From the NCBI GenBank assembly GCA_037045265.1, contig JBAOHV010000015.1, forward strand, positions 164,490 through 228,489: a stretch of DNA of 64,000 nucleotides. The letters are read 5' to 3'. Below the pieces are notes generated by a model, which was not told where the DNA came from, did no database searches, and saw only the letters and a program-made list of their open reading frames with translations. The first letter of the stretch is position 1. Each line of letters opens with the position of its first letter. The translations under genes and the position numbers were made by a program. The stretch comes from JBAOHV01 sp037045265. Its GTDB lineage: Bacteria; Actinomycetota; Acidimicrobiia; Acidimicrobiales; Microtrichaceae. Shown piece by piece: positions 57,102 through 64,000 of the stretch.

Positions 57102-58142
57102 ATGGTCGATCGCCGCAGCTTCCTGTCCTCTTCGCTGGCGGGCATCGCCGGTCTGGGGCTCTCCGACCCGCGCCTGGGGACCGATCCCAAGCCCCTCGCA
57201 GTGCCGAAAGCCAAGCAGGTCCTTCGCCGGACCCTCGGGCGGACCGGACTGTCCCTGCCGGTGGTGTCCATGGGGGTGATGAACGCGGACAATCCGAACC
57301 TGGTCCGGGCCGCCCTGGAAGGCGGCATCGTCCATTTCGACACCGCCCATGGCTACCAGCGGGGACGCAACGAGGAGATGCTCGGGGATGTGTTCAGGGG
57401 CGCGAAGCGGGAATCCTTCACGCTGGCGACCAAGGTGTCGCCCCCCGGTCTCGACCGCCGCACCGGGGTATTCGCGGCGGAGACCAGGCCCGAGCCGTTC
57501 CTCGATATGTTCCACCTGAGCCTGAAGCGCCTGCAGATGGACCATGTGGACATCCTGTTCCTGCACAACGTCTCCCGCAGGGACGCGGTGTTGTTCGAGC
57601 CGATCCTGAAGGCCCTCCTGCAGTTGAAGAAGGAGGGCAAGACCCGCTTCATCGGCGTGTCCACCCACGGCAACGAGCCCGAGGTGATCCGCGCCGCCGC
57701 CGAATCCAGGGCCTACGACGTGGTGCTCACCAGCTACAACTTCAAGCAGAACCACCACGCCGAAGTGCGCGCCGCGTGCATGGAGGCCAGCAAAGCCGGG
57801 GTCGGGATCATCGCGATGAAGACCCAGGCTGGGGTCTATTTCGACCGGGAGAAGACCCGGCCCATCAACATGGTTGCGGCCTTGAAGTGGGCGCTGCAGG
57901 AGGACTTCGTCACCACCGCCATCCCCGGCTTCACCACCTTCGACCAGCTCAACACGGACCTGGCCGTGCTGGAGAACCTCCGGATGACCGACGCCGAGCG
58001 CCAGGATCTCGCCGGCGCGGCGAAGCTGTCCGGCCTCTACTGTCAGCAGTGCGGAACCTGCGCGCCGCAGTGCCCGCAGGATCTGCCGATCCCCGACCTG
58101 ATGCGCGGCTACATGTACGCCGCCGGCTACCGGACGCCTTGA
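57102..58142 (+). CDS. Tat-exported aldo/keto reductase with C-terminal 4Fe-4S motif
   Basis: 346 residues. A twin-arginine signal (DRRSFLSSSLAGIAGLG) precedes an aldo/keto reductase barrel (TLGRTGLSLPVVSMG, FDTAHGYQRGRNEEMLG with catalytic Asp/Tyr, DHVDILFLHNV with the Lys position). The C-terminus ends in CQQCGTCAPQCP, a CxxCxxCxxxCP ferredoxin-type cluster motif. This is the iron-sulfur AKR subfamily. The stop is only a few bases from the chimeric join near 58137, so its last residues could belong to the join. Confidence 0.87.
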   Translation: MVDRRSFLSSSLAGIAGLGLSDPRLGTDPKPLAVPKAKQVLRRTLGRTGLSLPVVSMGVMNADNPNLVRAALEGGIVHFDTAHGYQRGRNEEMLGDVFRGAKRESFTLATKVSPPGLDRRTGVFAAETRPEPFLDMFHLSLKRLQMDHVDILFLHNVSRRDAVLFEPILKALLQLKKEGKTRFIGVSTHGNEPEVIRAAAESRAYDVVLTSYNFKQNHHAEVRAACMEASKAGVGIIAMKTQAGVYFDREKTRPINMVAALKWALQEDFVTTAIPGFTTFDQLNTDLAVLENLRMTDAERQDLAGAAKLSGLYCQQCGTCAPQCPQDLPIPDLMRGYMYAAGYRTP

Positions 58143-58145
58143 TGG
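58131..58145. other. Chimeric join between acidobacterial-like and planctomycete-like DNA
   Basis: The aldo/keto reductase ends at the TGA of 58142, while LMVGTAGLPH of a mid-protein Na+/solute symporter segment begins at about 58137 in another frame. The symporter's first several membrane helices are missing, and gene families change character from here on. Confidence 0.75.
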
Positions 58146-59204
58146 TGGGCACGGCCGGATTGCCACACGTGATCGTGCGCTTCTATACGGTGAAGAACGT
58201 GCGCGCGGCGCGTTGGTCGGGCTTCTGGGCGCTGTTCTTCATCGCGATGCTCTACCTGACGGCGCCCGCGACCGCGGCGTTTGCGCGCTATTACGTGTTT
58301 GACAGCCTGCAGGGCAAGACCGCGGCCGAACTGCCTGATTGGTATCCGTACGTGGGAGAAGACCGGCCTCGTCGTGTGGCTCGACGATGGTGATGGCAAA
58401 CTGTGTTACAGCGGGCCAAAGCAGCAGGACAAGAACGAGCTGTTCCGCACGGGGGCTCTGTCGACCGAGCAGTTCGCGACGATCCGCGCGCAGCATCAGC
58501 AGTGGTTGGACACCAAGGGCGGCGGCGGTGTGGATGGCCGCGCCGTGATGACCGCGAAGAAGCTCAGTGGCCCCGACGCCGACATTCTCGTGCTCGCGAC
58601 GCCCGAGATGGCGCGGCTGGCCGCGTGGATCATTGCGCTCGTCGCGGCGGGTGGGCTCGCGGCGGCGCTGTCGACGGCATCGGGCCTGCTGCTTGTCATC
58701 AGCAGCTCGATCGCGCACGACCTCTACTACCGCATGCTGCGGCCGCAGGCGACCGAAGCGCAGCGCCTCAGGCTGTCGCGCACGACGATCGGCGTGGCGG
58801 TCGTGATCGCCGGCGTGTTCGGCATCTACCCGCCGGGCTTTGTCTCGCAGGTCGTCGCGTTTGCGTTTGGCCTCGCGGCGGCGTCGTTCTTCCCCGTGCT
58901 CGTACTCGGCATCTTCGGCAAGCGCACGGGCGCCATTCCGGCCGTGGTGGGCATGCTGACTGGCATCGGGTTCACGGCGAGCTACATCCTCGGCACGGTC
59001 TACTTCGGTTGGACGAAGTGGTGCTTTGGTATCGGGCCGCAGGGCATTGGCGTGGTCGGCATGCTGCTCAACTTCGTCGTGGCACTCCTGCTCACGCCGC
59101 TGTGTCCTGCACCCTCTGCGAACGCGCAGGCGATGGTCGATCGCATTCGCGAGCCTGAGGGGGCTGGCCCCGGTGTCGACATCGAAGCGGCACCGGAGCA
59201 CTGA
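58137..59204 (+). pseudogene. Sodium:solute symporter (SSS family, ActP-like), N-terminus missing, frameshifted
   Basis: The sequence starts mid-protein with GTAGLPHVIVRFYTV, a hallmark of cation/acetate-type symporters. The frame changes near 58352, after which a long periplasmic insert (EKTGLVVWLDDGDGKLCYSG) and further helices follow: MARLAAWIIALVAAGGLAAA with LSTASGLLLVISSSIAHDL (the Na+ site region), then GVAVVIAGVFGIYPPG and others to 59204. About half of a usual protein is present. The substrate, perhaps acetate or another monocarboxylate, is inferred. Confidence 0.85.
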
Positions 59205-59253
59205 GCGAGACGCGCGAGGCTAGCGAGCCTGGCCGAGGCTGGGCGAGCCGCTT

Positions 59254-60921
59254 CTAGAGCTGCAGCGCGCCGGCGTCGGAGACCGTGATGCCGTAGGCGC
59301 TGCCGCTCGCGGCATCGATCACGGCCCACTGGAAGAACAGGTCAAAGCCCGACAGGCTCGTCGAACTCGGAATCGGGAACGCGGCCGCCGCGGTGCCCTG
59401 CGGCGACGAGATGAGCGAGCGCACGGCATCGGGCGACGCGAGGATCTGGCACCCGCCGCCGATCGAGAATGGCAGGGAACCAGCCGACGATGTCGTGCGC
59501 GACAGGCCACCCATGAGCACGGCGAGCGTGTTGGCGGCCGCCTGCGTGAGCGAGAACGAGAAGTTCGTGGAGCCGAGTGCGACCGTGCCAGTGCTTCCCA
59601 TCGCGGGGACCAGCGCGTTGGTGCCGGCGCAACCTTGGCCATAGTGCGCAAAGCTCGTCGCTTCGTAGGCACCAGCATCCGGCTGGCCGTCGCGGAAACG
59701 CCCGGCGTAGTCATCGGTCACGTAGCTCGGCGTGTTCACGGCGATGCCCACGATCGGGCTATTCGGCAGTGGTCGAAGGTCGATCGTCGAGCCAAACGGA
59801 CTGGTCAGCGCCGGATCGATCTCGACGGAGTTGGTGTCCTTGCCCGACAAGGTCTGCCACGCGCTCAGCGTGGTGGCACCAGGTGTGCCTGCATCGGTGC
59901 GGCCGATCTCGCCACCGGGGCAGAAGAACACGTTGCCATTGCTCTCGAGCGGCGGCACCGAGCCGTTGTTCGTCATGCAGATGGCCGTTCCGCCGATCGT
60001 GTAGAAGATATTGCCGTAGATGTAGTTCTGGGTCGGCAGCGTGCCTTGCAGGTAGCCGCTGGTGGCGATGCAGCAGCCGCCGGACGGCAGCTGCACGGCA
60101 AACGTGTTGTGCGTGAACTCGTTCTCGTAGTTACTGATATCGGCGCGGATCACACACACCGTGTTTGCGTAACTGCTGTTGACGGCGTTCAGCTGGCCAA
60201 GAAACAGGTTGTTGTAGACGCGGTCGATGCGGCGGTTGTTGTTGATCATCCACAGGCCGGTGTCGCCCGAGTTCAGATCGAACGTGTTGTGGTGGATCGA
60301 CCAGTCGCCGCCATCGCTCAGGTAGATGCCGTAGCTCGTGCGGTTGGTGTGGGAGGACAGCGTGATGTGGTTGTGGTGGATGCGCCAACCTGCTTCGGTG
60401 CCACTGTTCTCGCTGACGATGACCGCATGGCGGTATTCGCCGGCAGCGTTGCTGCGATGCCCGGCTGCAAAGGTGCAGTTGCGGATCTCGAGATCCTCGA
60501 CGAACTCCGACGCCGAAATCGCGTGGCCAGGTCCACCCAGGAAATCGATGCCGTCCCAGGTCATCGACGTGTTGTGCAGGAACGCCACGGCGAGCAGGGC
60601 AAACGTGTCCCCGGCGGCGCCGCTGAGCAGCACCGTGCCGGGCCCCGCCAGCGCGCGAAACGTGATCGTGTTCGTCGACGATGCGCCTTGCAGCGGCGGC
60701 ACGAGCACGGACTCCGTGTACGTGCCCGGCATGACAAGGATCTCGACGGGACCCGCAATGCCGCTCACGAACATGGCATTGCAGGCTTCCGTGAAGCTGT
60801 GGAAGGCGCTGCTCGAGGCATTCGGGTCGAGCACGTAGGTGCCCGCCATCTGCGCTGGCAGGGCGGTGCCAAGGAGAGTGGCGCTGAGCAGGGTGGCTGC
60901 CAGGAAGGATCGATGTTGCAT
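59254..60921 (-). CDS. Secreted parallel beta-helix protein with C-terminal planctomycete-type domain
   Basis: 555 residues. The signal peptide (FLAATLLSATLLGTALPAQ) precedes a right-handed parallel beta-helix (residues about 30-430) of pectate-lyase-like repeats (GPVEILVMPGTYTESVLV, DLEIRNCTFAAGHRSN, WSIHHNTFDLNSGDT). The last about 115 residues (YGQGCAGTNALVPAMGS, LPFSIGGGCQILASPDAVR, LFFQWAVIDAA) are a domain I associate with secreted proteins of some Planctomycetota. Polysaccharide binding or cleavage is possible, but no catalytic residues can be assigned. Confidence 0.82.
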   Translation of the reverse strand: MQHRSFLAATLLSATLLGTALPAQMAGTYVLDPNASSSAFHSFTEACNAMFVSGIAGPVEILVMPGTYTESVLVPPLQGASSTNTITFRALAGPGTVLLSGAAGDTFALLAVAFLHNTSMTWDGIDFLGGPGHAISASEFVEDLEIRNCTFAAGHRSNAAGEYRHAVIVSENSGTEAGWRIHHNHITLSSHTNRTSYGIYLSDGGDWSIHHNTFDLNSGDTGLWMINNNRRIDRVYNNLFLGQLNAVNSSYANTVCVIRADISNYENEFTHNTFAVQLPSGGCCIATSGYLQGTLPTQNYIYGNIFYTIGGTAICMTNNGSVPPLESNGNVFFCPGGEIGRTDAGTPGATTLSAWQTLSGKDTNSVEIDPALTSPFGSTIDLRPLPNSPIVGIAVNTPSYVTDDYAGRFRDGQPDAGAYEATSFAHYGQGCAGTNALVPAMGSTGTVALGSTNFSFSLTQAAANTLAVLMGGLSRTTSSAGSLPFSIGGGCQILASPDAVRSLISSPQGTAAAAFPIPSSTSLSGFDLFFQWAVIDAASGSAYGITVSDAGALQL

Positions 60922-60964
60922 GGGTTCTCGAGGGGGCAGAAAGGGGAATGCCTGGGTGCAGGAT

Positions 60965-61537
60965 TCAGCGGTCGCGGCCCACGGCGGCTTCGTGGGCGGC
61001 GCGACTGGCGTCGAGCGCGCTGGTGTCGCCGGTGGCGCGCTGGTAGGCGAGTTCGGCGGCGGCCCGAACGGCGAGGTCGGCATCACTGCGCGCCGCGGCG
61101 AGCGCCGACAGCACGACCTTGGCGGTGCCGTCGGCGTGCAGTTGCGGGCCAAGATGCAGCAGCGTGAGTGCGGCGATGCGGCGTTGTCCAGGGTCCTTGT
61201 TCACGAGCGCTGCGGCGATCTGCGGCAGGGCGGCGGCTCCCAAGGCGCCAAGGGCGGCGGGAGCGCGGCCTTGTTCGGCGGGTTTGGCTTTGCTTGCCGC
61301 CGCCAGGATTGCCGTGGCCAATGCTGCCGGCGATTGCTCGGCCGTAGAACGATCCGCGGCCGAGACGTTGCCCTGGAGCAGGCGTTCGGCCACGGGGCCA
61401 AGGTCGACCGTGACCACGGGCGCACCCGGCGCGGCGAGTTGGGCCGGGGTGTGGTTGGTGTCCGGGGCAACCGTGGCCGGCATGGGGTCGCTGCCGCAGG
61501 CGGCCAGCGACAAGAGAACCGAGGAGATCCAGCGCAT
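60965..61537 (-). CDS. Lipoprotein with HEAT-like repeats
   Basis: 190 residues. ATG 61537 gives a lipoprotein signal (SSVLLSLAACGSD, lipobox LAAC). The body is Ala/Leu-rich and helical with HEAT-like pairs (ALGALGAAALPQIAAALVNK, RRIAALTLLHLGPQL, AVRAAAELAYQRAT). It is encoded 43 bases upstream of the beta-helix gene on the same strand. Function unknown. Confidence 0.72.
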   Translation of the reverse strand: MRWISSVLLSLAACGSDPMPATVAPDTNHTPAQLAAPGAPVVTVDLGPVAERLLQGNVSAADRSTAEQSPAALATAILAAASKAKPAEQGRAPAALGALGAAALPQIAAALVNKDPGQRRIAALTLLHLGPQLHADGTAKVVLSALAAARSDADLAVRAAAELAYQRATGDTSALDASRAAHEAAVGRDR

Positions 61538-61716
61538 GGGGAGGGCCCAGCATAGCCAGGACCAGCGGCCCCAACGTCGCGCGCCAGGCTTCCGGCTTTG
61601 TCCCAAGACTGCCCCTGTCCGGCCGTCGTGGCTCGCTTCGCAGGCCCTTCCTGGCCCTGGCATTGCCAGATTCTCCATTGCCGAACCTCGCGCGCCAGGC
61701 AATGGTTGTGAGGCTG

Positions 61717-61733
61717 TTAGGGGAAACCCCTAA
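61717..61733. promoter_or_regulatory. Perfect palindrome, possible operator
   Basis: TTAGGGG-AAA-CCCCTAA, 7-bp perfect arms, lies in the 274-base divergent gap (61538-61811) between the lipoprotein and the kinase-like gene. Its shape and symmetric position suggest a dimeric regulator site. Nothing else in the gap is identifiable. Confidence 0.45.
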
Positions 61734-61811
61734 GTCGCGCTCCAGATCGGTGCCCACCATTGCCGAAAGGTGCGGGGTCGCCAATCTGCGCGCGACCTCG
61801 CCGTTTCCTGC

Positions 61812-63041
61812 ATGCCCTCGTCCAAGCCAGTTTGCCCCGCTCCCGAACCGGTGGCCGCACCCAGCCGTGGTGTCGGCCGTCTTGTGCCGCTCACGGGCAT
61901 CACCGTGCGCCCGCATCCGGACCGGGTCATGCTGCACCGCTTCCTGCAGGAACTGCGGTTGCCCCTCGCGACGATCGACAGCTTCCTCGACCTGCTGCTC
62001 GTGCAGGAACTGCCTGCTCCGGCGCAGCAGGCACTGTCATCGATTCTCGAGAACACGCGGTATCTCGGCCAGCTGGTGGGCGACTACGCGCACTTCTCGC
62101 GGCTCGAAGGGGACCAGGTAAAGCCGTGTCCGTCGCGCACTTCCCCGCTTGGCTGGTTGGAGGCGATCCTCGCGCCACACACTGCCAGCGCCGCCGAACT
62201 GGGCCTTGAGCTCGCCGTCGTGCACCGGAGCTTTCTGCCGAGCGTGGCCGACTTTGATGCCGAACTCGCCAGCGAGGCGCTCGGTGCCGTGCTGCGAACG
62301 GCGATGCATCGCGCGTTGCCAGGGGAGATGCAGGTGCGGGTTTCCTACCAGAGTGGTGGTGGGGTCGGTTCGGAGCAGCCGGCGAGATTGCACTTCGAGG
62401 TCGCCACGCAAGGCGGTGGTTTCCGCGAGTTGGACCAGGGTTACGTCTTTGAAGCCTTCCACACGACCGATGCTGCGCAACGGCCCATGCTGGGGCTCTC
62501 CGTCGCGCAGCGCCTCGCCCTGCTGCTCGGCGGCGAACTCACGATCGACAGTCCTGGCGCGAGGTCGTGCAGTTACCGGCTCTCGTTCCTGGCGCCGCCC
62601 GCGGCCGGTGCGTGCTGGATCGATCCGATGCTTGGCCCCGATCATTCGCTGGGCCTGATCTTCCCGGGGCTCGTGCTGTTTGCCGAAGTTGGCAATGACA
62701 ACCAGCTGCTCTGTGCGAGCCCGCTGCGCCGGGCTGGCTACGGCGTGGAGTTTGTAGTCAGTCTCTCCGCGCTGCGCGCGCGACTTGGCGAGCTGCGGAC
62801 CGAGTTGGTGTCCGTGGTCGTCGATGCGTCGTTGCCGGGACTCGACCTGTCGACCCTGGCCAGCGAACTGCGCGAACTCGGCTGCCGCGGCAGCATCCTG
62901 TTGCTGGCGGGGGCGCCGTTGCAACACGAGCCGGTCGGTTGCGAGGCTGTGCTCATGGCACCGATCGTCGCGAGCGAACTCGTGCAGCGCCTGCAGCAGC
63001 GAGCTCAGAGCGACAACAGGAACGCGACGAGGTTGCGCTGA
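61812..63041 (+). CDS. Histidine-kinase-like protein with degenerate H-box and receiver-like C-terminus
   Basis: 409 residues, soluble. Residues about 35-95 resemble a dimerisation/phosphoacceptor domain, but the H-box reads FLQELRLPLATI where SHELRTPL is expected, so the phosphorylated His is absent. An ATPase-like region follows (EALGAVLRTAMHRALPGEMQVRV in place of the N-box; GLSVAQRLALLLGGEL as G2-like). The C-terminal part (VVVDASLPGLDLSTLASELR, GSILLLAGAPL) is receiver-like with VDASLPG at the Asp region. It probably acts as a non-catalytic signalling or scaffold protein. Its 3' end overlaps the convergent peroxidase by 37 bases. Confidence 0.72.
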   Translation: MPSSKPVCPAPEPVAAPSRGVGRLVPLTGITVRPHPDRVMLHRFLQELRLPLATIDSFLDLLLVQELPAPAQQALSSILENTRYLGQLVGDYAHFSRLEGDQVKPCPSRTSPLGWLEAILAPHTASAAELGLELAVVHRSFLPSVADFDAELASEALGAVLRTAMHRALPGEMQVRVSYQSGGGVGSEQPARLHFEVATQGGGFRELDQGYVFEAFHTTDAAQRPMLGLSVAQRLALLLGGELTIDSPGARSCSYRLSFLAPPAAGACWIDPMLGPDHSLGLIFPGLVLFAEVGNDNQLLCASPLRRAGYGVEFVVSLSALRARLGELRTELVSVVVDASLPGLDLSTLASELRELGCRGSILLLAGAPLQHEPVGCEAVLMAPIVASELVQRLQQRAQSDNRNATRLR

Positions 63042-64000
63042 TCCGCGGCGGTGAGTTGCAGCGGCTGCATGTGCGGATCGAGGGTCGGGTTGGCATTGCC
63101 GCCAGCGCACATAGAACGCGACGACGTCCTCGAGAGTCGCCAGCGATCCATCGTGCATGTAGGGTGCTGACAGCCGCACGCCGCGCAGGGTCGGGGTCTT
63201 CCACCTACCCTGGTCGGCGGGGTCCGCGGTCACGCTCGCGCGCCCTGCTTCAGCCTTGCCCTCGCGCACGCCAATGCCCGTGTTGTGGAACGCTTCGTCG
63301 GTAAACAGCGGTGGCGTGTGGCAGCGCCAGCAACCACCCTTGCTCTCAAAGATCCACTGCCCGCTGCGTTGCGCCGGCGTCAGCGCATCGACGGCGCCGC
63401 GTTGGAAGCGATCGTAGGGCGCATTGCCCGCGGTGATGCCGCGCACAAACGTCGCCAGCGCCCGCTGCAGCGGCACGGCATCGGCTTCGCTCGCAAACGC
63501 GGCGGCGAACTGGTCCTTGTAGGTGGCGTCGTTGCGCAGGCGCGAGATCGCTTCGGGCAGCGGCAAGCCCATCTCGTTTTCGTCGGCGATCGGTTCGAGC
63601 ACGAACGCTTCGAGGCTCGCCGAACTGCCGTCCCACCGCTGCAGCGTGCTGTAACCGCGATTCCAGAGGGCGGGCGCGTGGCGTTTGGCGCGGCGGCCGG
63701 CGATGCCCTTTGGCAGGGGCTCGGGGCTCGCAAAGCCGTTCGCGGCCGGATGGCACGTAGCGCACGACACCGTGCGATCGCTGCTCAGATTGACGTCGTG
63801 GAACAGGCGCTGGCCGAGGTCAAACATCGCCTGCGTCGGCTCGTAGCCCGCGGGTCTGGGCATCGGCGGCAGTCCCACGGGCGGCGTGCTCAGCGCCGCA
63901 AAGGACGGCTCCGGCGACTGCTGCGCTGGCTGCGACTGCTGCGCCGTGGCGATAGCCACGACGAAGACCATGGGCAGGAACTGGGCAAGGCGGGCGCGTG
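63005..64000 (-). pseudogene. Di-heme cytochrome c peroxidase (CcpA/MauG family), frameshifted and possibly 5' partial
   Basis: Heme site 1 is VSCATCHPAANGF and site 2 is GGCWRCHTPPLF, with FHDVNLSSDRTVSC and KTPTLRGVRLSAPYMHDGSL typical of the family. A frame change near 63105 moves to the frame AGGNANPTLDPHMQPLQLTA...LVAFLLSL, the usual end, stopping at 63005. The ATG at 63971 (VFVVAIATAQ) leaves a short signal peptide; the frame is open to the window end (RARLAQFLP), so the true start may lie outside. The protein reduces H2O2 in the periplasm using cytochrome electrons. Confidence 0.9.

Noticed and set aside
59635..61167. Long plus-strand open frame of about 510 codons
   Set aside because: It is antisense to the beta-helix gene, is rich in Arg/Val/Gly shadow sequence and has no domain; the minus-strand gene has signal peptide and repeats.

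Overview
The window is a mosaic of three stretches of high-GC DNA that read as three unrelated bacteria joined end to end. Part A (1 to about 32,097) looks like an actinobacterium, probably Acidimicrobiia-like: it has an F420-dependent LLM-class oxidoreductase, a mycothiol-conjugate amidase (Mca), DnaE2 under an actinobacterial-type SOS box, and several fatty-acid/acyl-CoA genes. Part B (about 32,098 to about 58,137) looks like an acidobacterium of the Holophaga/Geothrix kind: tetraheme c-type cytochromes, a chemotaxis receptor, LepA, rpsU, MutS2, SppA, bacilliredoxin and DUF4403. Part C (about 58,138 to 64,000) looks planctomycetal: a parallel beta-helix secreted protein with a C-terminal QGCAG-type domain, a Na+/solute symporter, a HEAT-like lipoprotein and a di-heme cytochrome c peroxidase. 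Both joins cut genes in half: a thiolase runs into an ABC permease, and an aldo/keto reductase abuts a symporter lacking its N-terminus. I therefore read the window as a chimeric assembly rather than gene transfer. The taxonomic labels are inferences from gene content, not from a search.

Layout of part A: glycosylase, acyl-CoA ligase, LuxR/AAA regulator, LLM oxidoreductase, thioesterase, amidase, small ORF, nuclease, ChbG-type deacetylase, GNAT and Mca, NfeD plus stomatin, GT-C glycosyltransferase, PhoU/TrkA-C protein, second thioesterase, Bax inhibitor, M15 peptidase, AIM24 protein, SOS-controlled dnaE2, PepF peptidase, a GGDEF/EAL protein, a two-component pair, DUF2237, an FmdB-like zinc ribbon and a cut thiolase.

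Layout of part B: end of a NitT/TauT-type ABC permease and its ATPase, followed by three copies of the ATPase gene tail; chemotaxis receptor; PstS-like binding protein; two tandem tetraheme cytochromes; M28 peptidase; NTF2-like protein and a metalloprotease; two double-receiver regulators; lepA; zinc-ribbon protein; small coiled-coil protein with a duplicated tail; Ser/Thr kinase; rpsU; mutS2 with a duplicated tail; SRPBCC; sppA; FMN reductase; bacilliredoxin; DUF4403; ECF-S-like protein; DUF1893; Tat-exported aldo/keto reductase. Part C: symporter, beta-helix protein, HEAT-like lipoprotein, degenerate histidine-kinase-like protein, cytochrome c peroxidase.

Two window-wide patterns stand out. 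First, at least 20 otherwise intact genes in all three parts, including lepA and mutS2, are broken by one-base frameshifts, which points to uncorrected sequence errors. Second, in part B three unrelated genes have their last codons, with the stop, repeated one or two times just downstream. At two of these loci a near-identical sequence of about 68 bp with a hairpin and a 20-base core precedes the extra tail. That repeated-tail arrangement is the best candidate here for something undescribed.
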